Shown: in pieces, positions 24,748 through 32,829 of the stretch
Layout: every line of letters starts with the position of its first letter
Numbering within the stretch: the first letter of the stretch is position 1
Source of the DNA: Bacteroidia bacterium
Lineage (GTDB): Bacteria; Bacteroidota; Bacteroidia; JADZBD01
Direction: 5' to 3'
Assembly (NCBI GenBank): GCA_020852255.1
Contig: JADZBD010000016.1
Location: 186,001-250,000, forward strand
Length of the DNA: 64,000 nucleotides
The notes under the pieces: generated by a model
What the model saw: only the letters and a program-made list of their open reading frames with translations
Database searches by the model: none
Told to the model about the DNA's origin: nothing
Position numbers and translations under genes: made by a program

Positions 24748-26061
24748 TCACCCAATAAAATCGGCAAAGAGGTCATATTCCCCTGCTGATGAGATCCGAA
24801 CCTTAATAAAATCTCCCAGCCGTAGATGCTGTCCGCCGGCGGCAATGATTACTTCATTATCCACTTCAGGCGAATCATGCTCTGTTCTTCCTATAAAATT
24901 TCCATCTTCAAACCGGTCAACCAGCACTTCCAACACCTTTCCTACTTTTTGTTCATTCAGGGATAAGGAAATTCCGCGCTGAACTTCCATTATCTCAGCA
25001 GCTCTTCTGGTCTTTTCTTTCGCCGGTACATCATCCTTGAGTTGAAATGCCCCTGTATTTTCTTCATGAGAATACGTGAATACACCCAGCCGGTCGAATC
25101 TCATTTCCCTCACCCAGTCTCGCAGTTCTAAATGCATCTCTAAGGTTTCTCCCGGAAATCCGCTGATGAGTGTGGTACGAATACTGATACCCGGAACGTT
25201 CTCGCGGAGCTTTCTGATTAAATCATTTGTCTTGTCCCGGGTTACACCTCGTTTCATGTTTTGAAGCAAGGGATTGGAAATGTGCTGCAGGGGAATATCA
25301 ATGTATTTACAAACCTTTTCATTCTTAGCGATCACCTCGATCACATCTTCCGGAAAGCCCCCCGGAAAGGCATAATGGAGGCGGATCCACCGTATACCGT
25401 TTACCTCACTTAATCTTTGCATTAATTCCGCCAGTTTCCGCTCTCCGTAAATATCTAATCCATAATAGGTGGAGTCTTGTGCAATCAGAAGAAGCTCCGT
25501 AGTTCCACGCGCGGTCAAAACAGCAGCCCTGCGCACCAGCTCATCCATTGGCACAGAAACATGCCTTCCGCGCATTAGCGGAATCGCGCAGAAAGAACAT
25601 GGCCGGTCGCAACCCTCCGATATTTTAAAATAAGCATAGTGAGAAGGGGTCGTCAGGAGGCGCTCCCCAAGCAGTTCCTGACGGTAATCCGCCTTCAATG
25701 TTTTCAGCAAACGGGGCAGCTCACGGGTTCCAAACCAGTCATCCACATCCGGGATCTCTTTCTTCAGATCTTCCCTGTACCGCTCGCTCAGACATCCGGT
25801 AACCAGCAACTGGTCAATATTTCCTGCCCTTCTTTCCGAAGCATATTGTAAAATCATATCAATACTTTCCTGCTTTGCGTTATCAATAAATCCACAGGTG
25901 TTAATTATCACGATCCGGTGATCGCTCTCACCGGTCTCATGCCCTACTTCGATCGCATTCGCCTTAAGTTGTCCCATCAGCACCTCGCTGTCCACCACAT
26001 TCTTAGAACAGCCAAGTGTAATAACATTTACCTTGTTCTTCTTTAAGGTTCTCGCTTTCAT
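24748..26061 (-). CDS. rimO: Ribosomal protein S12 methylthiotransferase RimO
   Basis: 437 residues. The N-terminal UPF0004 domain has VITLGCSKNVVDSEVLMGQL and NTCGFIDNAKQESID. The radical-SAM domain has the cluster motif CDRPCSFCAIPLMRG (CxxxCxxC). The C-terminal TRAM domain has LVDRFEDGNFIGRTEHD. RimO adds a beta-methylthio group to an Asp of ribosomal protein S12; the LGCSKN start and PLMRGRHVS distinguish it from MiaB. The ATG follows a one-mismatch -7 box (CATTTTTG at 26066-26073) at four-base spacing, as at bshC. Confidence 0.95.
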   Translation of the reverse strand: MKARTLKKNKVNVITLGCSKNVVDSEVLMGQLKANAIEVGHETGESDHRIVIINTCGFIDNAKQESIDMILQYASERRAGNIDQLLVTGCLSERYREDLKKEIPDVDDWFGTRELPRLLKTLKADYRQELLGERLLTTPSHYAYFKISEGCDRPCSFCAIPLMRGRHVSVPMDELVRRAAVLTARGTTELLLIAQDSTYYGLDIYGERKLAELMQRLSEVNGIRWIRLHYAFPGGFPEDVIEVIAKNEKVCKYIDIPLQHISNPLLQNMKRGVTRDKTNDLIRKLRENVPGISIRTTLISGFPGETLEMHLELRDWVREMRFDRLGVFTYSHEENTGAFQLKDDVPAKEKTRRAAEIMEVQRGISLSLNEQKVGKVLEVLVDRFEDGNFIGRTEHDSPEVDNEVIIAAGGQHLRLGDFIKVRISSAGEYDLFADFIG

Positions 26062-26088
26062 ACTGCAAAAATGAGAATAATAACGGAT

Positions 26089-29000
26089 CTACTTCCCGCC
26101 GGTCAACGCTTTGGCATCTTCAACGGAAATTTCCGCTCCGTTACGGTAAGCAATTATTCTGGCTTTCAGCAATCCTTGCTCTTCAATTCGGAATAACGAT
26201 GTTCCGGCAGAAGCGTAATCTGCGAATTTACCAACAACATACCGATTCGTATTTCCGCTTTTAATTATTCTGATTCCCTGCTTCTGTACCTTTAGAATTT
26301 CATTGGCATCCCGCGTTGGAACCCTTCCTTCATATTCCCCAAGAAAAATACAAAAGACAACCCCTGTATCGGTGACAGCGTTATTCGGGACCGGTTCGTA
26401 ATTCGATATCTGCCCTACAGAAATTACAGAGGGATCTCCGGGAGATGAGGTGGTTTCGGGTTGTGTAGTAGTCTCGGGTTGTGTAGTAGTCTCGGGTTGT
26501 GTAGTAGTCTCAGGTTGTGTGGTAGTCTCAGGTTGTGTGGTAGTCTCGGGTTGTGTAGTAGTCTCGGGTTGTGTAGTAGTCTCAGGTTGTGTAGTAGTCT
26601 CGGGTTGTGTAGTAGTCTCGGGTTGTGTGGTAGTCTCAGGTTGTGTGGTAGTCTCAGGTTGTGTGGTAGTCTCAGGTTGTGTGGTAGTCTCAGGTTGTGT
26701 GGTAGTCTCAGGTTGTGTGGTGGTAGGTACTGGAGAAAGGCTCCCTGTACCTGTAAGTATCCCCTTTCCTTCACGTGCAATGATGTTGGCCGCTTCATCG
26801 GGAGTAATCCGCTCTCCGTTATAATATGCAGTAACAAAGGCATCCTTTATTCCCAATATGACAATCCGTTCCTTGTTCTTCTGCGCATCTGCGAAATTAT
26901 TGTATTGTCCAGAAGAATATCTGAGAAGCCCCCCCTTGACCTGTTCACTATTTAGAGGCGAAACCCCGAATAGCTGCGCGGAAGTAACCGCCTTTGAGTA
27001 TACTCCAACCTGCACGGTAAAGAACAGTCCTTTCATTTTCTGAACATTTGTAGAACGTACATCGTTCACAACTACATCTGGCGGAGTGGTAACAGGTGGA
27101 GTAGTTGTTGTTGTTTCAGGTTGAACAGGTGTTGTGCTGAGCGGAACTTCGTTGCCCTTGATCATGGTCAGGGCATCATTCGTATTAATTCTCTTTCCGT
27201 TCAGGTAGGCAACAACGAATGCATCTTTGAATCCCAAGGCCTGTATCTGTCTTTTTGCGTTATCTGCATTTTCATATTTGGTGAATAATCCTGCTGTGAT
27301 CCGGGTAAATCCATTAGCGGTTAATTCTGAACTGAGAGGAGAAATTCCACCTAGTTTCTCCGGATTCACAGGATTTCTGAATGCCCCGACCTGGACTTTA
27401 AACACCAGCCCCTCCGGTAGTTTATCCATTTTCGGAATTGGCTTGTTGACTGAATAGATGGTGCGGGGCGTTGTAACAATTTTATCCACTATCATACCGG
27501 AAATTGTTGGTGAAGGAGGCTGTGTGGTAGTGGTAGTAGTTTCAGGTTGGGTAGTAGTAGTGGTAGTAGTTTCAGGTTGGGTAGTAGTAGTAGTTTCAGG
27601 TTGGGTAGTAGTAGTAGTTTCAGGTTGGGTAGTAGTAGTAGTAGTTTCAGGTTGGGTGGTAGTGGTAGTTTCAGGTTGGGTGGTAGTGGTAATAACCGGT
27701 ACCGGGGGCGCAGAGCGTTCGATCTTCGGAGCTGTTGTAATAATGCTGTCGGAGACTTTGGAATCCACCTTTGCCAGAATTTGCCTGGACTCCTCCTCCT
27801 TAACTTGACCCATTTTCTCCTTCTGTTTTCCAGATTGCATAAGAGAATCGGCTTCCTTTTTATTTTTAAAGGCAAGCGCGTCTAATTCCTCTGACTTCTT
27901 AAGGAGTTTCAACTGTTCCGCAGGATCCGTCACCTTTGCCGTCTTATTTATCAGCAGTTGTGATTCGGTATATTGTTCCTCCGACTTTTTCTTTAAGTCC
28001 GCTCCTGCATCAAAATCCTTTTGTGCGGATTTATAGTACTGATTGGCATCCTGCACAACCGTCAGGTACATTTTGTATTCGGGAAGGGATGTGGTGGGAG
28101 TGTCTGGAGTAGAAGTGGTAGTGGTAGTAGTAGTGGAAGGCTCTGGCTGTGTGGTTACAGGATTTGTTTGAACTATAACGCCGGACTTAATATAAATTTC
28201 AATGGATTGCTGTTGGCGTTGAAGGGCCTTCTTCTCCAGGTCAAGAGCCGCCTGGTTATTCCCGGCTTGTCGCTCTTTTTTAGCATCAGCAAAGAAAACC
28301 TTTGATTCATGGTCGTAGATTCCAGCCAGATCCATCTCCGGAGTATTCAAGCCGGAAGAGGCAATGTATGCGTCAATTTCGCTGCTGTTTTTCTCGTATT
28401 GGGTTTTATTTAAATCCGCGGACAACTGCATTGACTCTCGCTCCTTTTGCATGGCATCCTTTTCATAGTTCTGTACTAGGTTCAGAATATCCTCCTTTTT
28501 CTTTGGATCCTTCTCTATATTAGCTTCAATGCGTAATGAATCCGCCTTATAACTATATTGTTCTGCCTCCTTTTTCAGACGCAGGGCATTCTCCGATTTC
28601 TGCTTGCTTCCATCTGTCGTGTATTTGACCTCCACCTTAGAAAGGTCCCCGGGATCCGGCTGAGTGGAAGTGCTGTTTACGCTGGTGTTTAGCTCTTCGA
28701 TTTTTTCTTTGCTTGCAACCGACATTTGTCGCATCTCGCTCTGCTTATTGTCCAACTCCACTATCTTTTCATTCAGTTTCTTTTTCTCCTCTTTCTTTTT
28801 TGTGCTGGCTAGAACCTGCTTCAGACTATCGCTCTCCTTCTTGATCGCATCTGCCCACTGAGAGTAAAGGATCTCCTTTTGCTTCTCCTTTTCCACCTCT
28901 GTGGTTATTGTAGCTGAAACATTCTCAATCTGATTTTCAAAATATTCATTATAGTTCTTCTCCGGGCTTTCGGTAGTAGTAGTACTAAGTATCTCCAGAT

Positions 29001-31890
29001 TCTTTTCTGACTTCTTTACCTGTTGAATATTTTCACTGATCTGGTCCTTCGAGCGATTCATGTCTGTTTGTAAGGCAACTTTTGACGACATAGTAGTGGC
29101 AGTATCCAGGTGCTTTTTAAGCTCCTCCTGCTGAACCATTAATTCCTTGTTCCAGTTCGAATAGAGCTCGAGTTTTTTCTCCTCTTTGCTTTTCGGATCA
29201 GCTATATTCTCTATCTCCTTCAGCTTACTCCCGTTCTCGTTATTAATTCTCTCGATGTTCTGAACAATAATGTCCGGAGTTGTAGTGGGAGTTGTTGTTG
29301 TTGTGGTGGGAGTTGTTGTTGTGGTGGTGGTGGGAGTTGTTGTTGTGGTGGTGGTGGGAGTTGTTGTTGTGGTGGTGGTGGGAGTTGTTGTTGTTGTGGT
29401 GGGAGTTGTTGTTGTTGTGGTGGGAGTTGTTGTTGTTGTGGTGGGAGTAGTAGTTGTGGTGGTGGGAGTAGTAGTTGTGGTGGTGGGAGTAGTAGTTGTT
29501 GTAGTGGGAGTAGTTGTTGTTGTGGTATTTTCCGGCAGATTGTTCTGGATATTATTAACACTGATGTTGAGTTTATTCTTGTCGATATTAGAAACAGAGA
29601 CCGTCTCAGTTGATGTATTCACTTGCTGGATAAGATTAGAAGCAATATTAACCTGATCTTTCAAGCTGTCGGCCTGTTTCTGTAACTGGATGGTTCTGGA
29701 ATCTGCCAGGGCCTTCTCCTTTTTCTTTTCATTGAGTTCCTGTTCCATCTCAACGATCTGTTCCAGCTGTGCCGCCTTAAGTTCCACATTCTTCTGTTCT
29801 CCTGCCTCTTTCTTCATACGGTTGATTTCTTCCTGCATTCCATCAATATCCGTCTGAATATCCTGTCCCTTCTTTTTGGATTTATCCACAAGGATTTGCT
29901 TTTCCTCTGCCGTTTTTTTGATTTCCGTCACAACATCTCCGGTTCCCATCCCTTTCTTCTGCATATCCTTCTGCATTTTCTCCTTTTCATCCTGCAGAGA
30001 AAGAATCGTCTCAGCGGGCACCTTGTCCTTGAGCGCCCTTTCCAGATCCTTTGCATATTTAAGTTCCAGATCAGCCTGCTGCTGTTTGTCCCTGGCATCC
30101 TGCTCCATTTTCTGGGCCAGATTATATGCAATGAGGGTTTGTTGAGACAACAAATCGATCTCGTTCTTCATTTTTGAGATGTCCTCTATTTCCTTTTGCT
30201 TCTGAAGCGGGTCCTGAACCTGGTCGAGGTTTGCTTTACGTTGTTCGAACTCCTGCTGCTTTTGAGTTAATTCTTCATTCTTTGCATTCGAAAGATATAA
30301 GTAGTGGTCGGCTTCCTTCTTGTACTGATTCGCATCCTTTTGTGTTTCCTTAGCATCGGTATACGATTCGGTAATAATATCTTCATTCGAGATAGGTGTT
30401 TTATCCGGTGTTTTATCCGGCTCTTGTGACAGCGGTTCCGGATCTGAAGGAATGGGATTCATATTGGTTTTATCCGGCGTGACATCCAGATTGGCCCGCT
30501 GCTTTAGAATATCCATTACGGCCAGGTAGTCATCATCGCTCGGAACAGATTCGAAGTTGTTCGTTACGATCAGTACATCTTCGCCATTCTCCTTTTTAAG
30601 GACCATAATCTGCTGCCCAAGCGGTTTCAGTTCATATTGCACAGGTACTACCACCTTTTCTGAGAGTGACTTGTACCCCGCGGCTTCTACGGTAAACAGG
30701 AAAGTTCCGCCATTAGGAACATTCAGCAAGTAGCCGCCATCCGTTTCTTTAGAATTGAAAATCCCTACAATCTCTCCGTTTGCCAGGTTCTTGATTGTAA
30801 TTCGTGTTTTCAGCGGCAAACTATTACCATCTACCGTTTTGCCCTTGATCAGAGCAATGTCAACAGGCACACGCTCGGTCCGTATGCGGTACACCGCAAC
30901 CATACCATCGGGAGTACTTCGGCCGGAAGCAAAAAAACCTGTCTTATCCTCGGCGTCGGATACAAACATAAAATCATCATCGGGAGTATTAATTGCAAAA
31001 TCCATATTAACCGGCTTACCCCATGTGCCCGTAGTTTCATTTCGTACTGATTTGAATATATCATAACCTCCCATTGAATTGTGACCCTTGGAACAGAAGT
31101 AGAGTATATTACCACTGGGATGCAAAAAGGCGAAGTCCTCATCGGCTTCAGTATTCACCGGGTAACCCACGGGCTTAGGCTTTGACCAATCTCCATTTGG
31201 CAATCGCTTTTTAAAATAAATATCCTTTCCCATCTCACCTTTCTCACCATAGCTGGAATAATAAAGTTCGTCCTTCCCCTGCTCATAATACATCACAGAC
31301 TTCAGCTTCATTTTTCTGTCATATGCTGTTTTGAACTCGTCAGGCATTACAATAATTTTAGCATTGGATGATGACAGATCATACGAGTCAAAGAAATCAA
31401 TTCTCGACACCTCCTTTTTCTCAAGCACCACCAGATCCTTGATGTTCTTGAGCAGCTTTTTCCCGTTTTGACACATGGTAATCTGTTCATCCGTCCGGTA
31501 TTTCTGCGCCACCTTAGGAGAGACCTTCGACTTGAAGATGGTAAAAGCGGTAATGGCATCCTGGAAACGGTAATTGAGATGGTAGGCCCGACCGAGGTAG
31601 AACATCACCTGAGGTTCTACCTTCGGATCCTTCGATGCCTTTTCAAGAAAGGGGAGCGCTTTCTCTTTGTCCGGTGTCGTGAATAACATACACACACCGA
31701 ATTTGTAGGAATAATTCGGATCGCTTTGATTCAAACTGAGGAGCTGAGAGAACAAAGGAAATGCCTTCGCATATTCTTTCTCTTCGAACAGGCGCTCTGC
31801 CTCCTTCTTTACATCCGCCTCAGAAGTAAAATCCTGAGCATTCCCGGTGAAGGATAGCAATAAGAATATCAAGCCAAGGATACGGCTCAT
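26089..31890 (-). CDS. Giant periplasmic TPR-PD40-CRD-coiled-coil-SPOR protein
   Basis: 1933 residues with signal peptide MSRILGLIFLLLSFTGNAQ and no lipobox. Order: TPR region (about 24-125), PD40/WD40-like propeller (195-335; PSGNILYFCSKGHNSMGGYD), carboxypeptidase-regulatory-like domain (346-435), long charged coiled coils (about 525-785 and 880-1370), three low-complexity T/P/Q/E tracts (about 788-871, 1401-1457, 1723-1812), and three SPOR-like domains (about 1487-1577, 1618-1707, 1834-1933; e.g. FKVQVGAFRNPV). TPR-PD40-CRD is the order found in PorE-type T9SS/peptidoglycan proteins, but here the OmpA-like end is replaced by SPOR domains, which bind denuded peptidoglycan. It is probably an envelope scaffold. 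It has its own promoter. Confidence 0.85.
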   Translation of the reverse strand: MSRILGLIFLLLSFTGNAQDFTSEADVKKEAERLFEEKEYAKAFPLFSQLLSLNQSDPNYSYKFGVCMLFTTPDKEKALPFLEKASKDPKVEPQVMFYLGRAYHLNYRFQDAITAFTIFKSKVSPKVAQKYRTDEQITMCQNGKKLLKNIKDLVVLEKKEVSRIDFFDSYDLSSSNAKIIVMPDEFKTAYDRKMKLKSVMYYEQGKDELYYSSYGEKGEMGKDIYFKKRLPNGDWSKPKPVGYPVNTEADEDFAFLHPSGNILYFCSKGHNSMGGYDIFKSVRNETTGTWGKPVNMDFAINTPDDDFMFVSDAEDKTGFFASGRSTPDGMVAVYRIRTERVPVDIALIKGKTVDGNSLPLKTRITIKNLANGEIVGIFNSKETDGGYLLNVPNGGTFLFTVEAAGYKSLSEKVVVPVQYELKPLGQQIMVLKKENGEDVLIVTNNFESVPSDDDYLAVMDILKQRANLDVTPDKTNMNPIPSDPEPLSQEPDKTPDKTPISNEDIITESYTDAKETQKDANQYKKEADHYLYLSNAKNEELTQKQQEFEQRKANLDQVQDPLQKQKEIEDISKMKNEIDLLSQQTLIAYNLAQKMEQDARDKQQQADLELKYAKDLERALKDKVPAETILSLQDEKEKMQKDMQKKGMGTGDVVTEIKKTAEEKQILVDKSKKKGQDIQTDIDGMQEEINRMKKEAGEQKNVELKAAQLEQIVEMEQELNEKKKEKALADSRTIQLQKQADSLKDQVNIASNLIQQVNTSTETVSVSNIDKNKLNISVNNIQNNLPENTTTTTTPTTTTTTPTTTTTTPTTTTTTPTTTTTTPTTTTTTPTTTTTTPTTTTTTTPTTTTTTTPTTTTTTTPTTTTTTPTTTPDIIVQNIERINNENGSKLKEIENIADPKSKEEKKLELYSNWNKELMVQQEELKKHLDTATTMSSKVALQTDMNRSKDQISENIQQVKKSEKNLEILSTTTTESPEKNYNEYFENQIENVSATITTEVEKEKQKEILYSQWADAIKKESDSLKQVLASTKKKEEKKKLNEKIVELDNKQSEMRQMSVASKEKIEELNTSVNSTSTQPDPGDLSKVEVKYTTDGSKQKSENALRLKKEAEQYSYKADSLRIEANIEKDPKKKEDILNLVQNYEKDAMQKERESMQLSADLNKTQYEKNSSEIDAYIASSGLNTPEMDLAGIYDHESKVFFADAKKERQAGNNQAALDLEKKALQRQQQSIEIYIKSGVIVQTNPVTTQPEPSTTTTTTTSTPDTPTTSLPEYKMYLTVVQDANQYYKSAQKDFDAGADLKKKSEEQYTESQLLINKTAKVTDPAEQLKLLKKSEELDALAFKNKKEADSLMQSGKQKEKMGQVKEEESRQILAKVDSKVSDSIITTAPKIERSAPPVPVITTTTQPETTTTTQPETTTTTTQPETTTTTQPETTTTTQPETTTTTTTQPETTTTTTQPPSPTISGMIVDKIVTTPRTIYSVNKPIPKMDKLPEGLVFKVQVGAFRNPVNPEKLGGISPLSSELTANGFTRITAGLFTKYENADNAKRQIQALGFKDAFVVAYLNGKRINTNDALTMIKGNEVPLSTTPVQPETTTTTPPVTTPPDVVVNDVRSTNVQKMKGLFFTVQVGVYSKAVTSAQLFGVSPLNSEQVKGGLLRYSSGQYNNFADAQKNKERIVILGIKDAFVTAYYNGERITPDEAANIIAREGKGILTGTGSLSPVPTTTQPETTTQPETTTQPETTTQPETTTQPETTTQPETTTQPETTTQPETTTQPETTTQPETTTQPETTTQPETTTQPETTTQPETTTQPETTSSPGDPSVISVGQISNYEPVPNNAVTDTGVVFCIFLGEYEGRVPTRDANEILKVQKQGIRIIKSGNTNRYVVGKFADYASAGTSLFRIEEQGLLKARIIAYRNGAEISVEDAKALTGGK
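26455..26724 (-). repeat. 18-bp tandem repeat array, 15 units, in frame
   Basis: Fifteen units of 18 bp encoding TTTQPE, in two main variants: TCGGGTTGTGTAGTAGTC and TCAGGTTGTGTGGTAGTC (plus-strand reading). Same-type units cluster, as expected from slippage or unequal exchange. It forms the spacer between SPOR domains 2 and 3 of the giant protein. Copy changes keep the reading frame. Confidence 0.9.
27520..27690 (-). repeat. Imperfect TQPE-type repeat tract
   Basis: Irregular units encoding T(2-6)QPE precede SPOR domain 1 of the giant protein. Unit length varies by whole codons (GTA/GTG-rich on the plus strand), unlike the strict 18-bp array at 26455. Confidence 0.8.
29278..29527 (-). repeat. 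Thr-Pro (PTTTTTT) repeat tract
   Basis: About twelve units of P followed by five to seven Thr, read as GTTGTTGTGGTGGGA-like repeats on the plus strand. It separates the two coiled-coil blocks of the giant protein. It is a likely extended, possibly glycosylated linker, with codon-length slippage between units. Confidence 0.8.
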
Positions 31891-31965
31891 AGCACGTGAC
31901 CTTTACCCTTTATTAGTGGATGCACAAAACCCACATAATCCATACAAAATGCGTGCATATCCTAA

Positions 31966-31973
31966 CAAAATTA
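31966..31973 (-). promoter_or_regulatory. Bacteroidota promoter of the giant SPOR protein
   Basis: On the minus strand TTG (31994-31996), 20 bases, then TAATTTTG (31966-31973): the full TTG-N(17-23)-TAnnTTTG arrangement. The leader to the ATG at 31890 would be about 70 bases. Confidence 0.6.
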
Positions 31974-32032
31974 GGTATTGAAGCGGGCTGTGTCAATGCT
32001 GCATAACCCCTTTATTCACAGGAAATTGTTAT

Positions 32033-32695
32033 TTACTCCTCATCGGCTTCCCGGGGCCGGGAGGCAGGTCGCTTTCTCAGGAGGTGGATCTTGGACTCTT
32101 CGCGGTTAATCAGGCGTTCAATATTCTTTTGGTGGGTTAACAGGACAATGGCAACCAGAAACAGGGAAAACGCTACAAAAGAAGGCACCCCGGTAGGAAA
32201 GAAGAACATCAGACTTACCGGAAAAGAGAGGGCAGAAACCATTGAGGAAAGTGAGACATAATTGGTTAGCAAAAAGACAAGTGCGAATACACCAATGCAA
32301 ACCAGGGCAGCCTGAGGATGAAGGGCCAGTGTAACCCCCAGCAATGTGGCAATCCCCTTCCCTCCCCTGAAAGCAGCAAGAACCGGAAAAATATGACCAA
32401 GCAAAGCCGCGATTCCCAAAACCATTTGTAACTCTAAAAAGCGCTCATTACCAGGACTTTCTGAAACGAGATAGGCCAGATTTACGCTTCCCCATCCCTT
32501 CAGTACATCAATTATCAATACCGGGAGACCAGCCCTTTTTCCCAGAACGCGGAAAGTATTTGTGGCCCCGGAATTGCCACTTCCGTGTTCCCGCACATCC
32601 ACCTTGTAAAAGTACCGGCCGATCCACACCGCCGTTGGAATAGACCCAATGAAATAGGCCAAAAGAATGGTAAGAAAATTGGAAAGAGTCAGCAT
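32033..32695 (-). CDS. plsY: Acyl-phosphate:glycerol-3-phosphate acyltransferase PlsY
   Basis: 220 residues with five hydrophobic segments. Family signatures are YFIGSIPTAVWIGR near the N-terminus, REHGSGNSGATNTFRVLG (the GSGNxGATN loop), LGHIFPVLAAFRGGKGIAT (phosphate-binding loop) and HQKNIERLINREE at the end. PlsY makes lysophosphatidic acid from acyl-phosphate in the inner membrane, the first committed phospholipid step. The start follows an exact TAnnTTTG box by seven bases. It is otherwise isolated between the giant gene and a divergent peptidase. Confidence 0.95.
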   Translation of the reverse strand: MLTLSNFLTILLAYFIGSIPTAVWIGRYFYKVDVREHGSGNSGATNTFRVLGKRAGLPVLIIDVLKGWGSVNLAYLVSESPGNERFLELQMVLGIAALLGHIFPVLAAFRGGKGIATLLGVTLALHPQAALVCIGVFALVFLLTNYVSLSSMVSALSFPVSLMFFFPTGVPSFVAFSLFLVAIVLLTHQKNIERLINREESKIHLLRKRPASRPREADEE

Positions 32696-32702
32696 CGAAA
32701 TA

Positions 32703-32710
32703 CAAATTTA
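32703..32710 (-). promoter_or_regulatory. Candidate -7 promoter box for plsY
   Basis: TAAATTTG on the minus strand, exact TAnnTTTG, seven bases before the plsY ATG. Same unusually short spacing as at surE. No TTG at normal -33 spacing. Confidence 0.4.
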
Positions 32711-32829
32711 AGCAATTGAACAGGAAAATCCGAATCCTCAACCGTTCATACTTTCAACATACTAACTCACTGGAAATGCCTAATTTAAGGCCGGGAACGG
32801 AATAAAATTCACTTAACTTCCTGAATATC

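Noticed and set aside
26455-26724. Tandem array considered as a CRISPR
   Set aside because: Units are contiguous without spacers, in frame within a gene, and no cas gene is present.
26450-26955. Several long open frames on both strands across the 18-bp array (Val/Ser/Gly/Cys- or Leu-rich)
   Set aside because: They are by-products of a stop-free repeat. Only the frame continuous with the giant protein has flanking domains.
29270-29656. Open plus-strand frame of Val-rich repeats opposite the Thr/Pro tract
   Set aside because: Mirror of the PT repeat; no independent start context or conserved ends.
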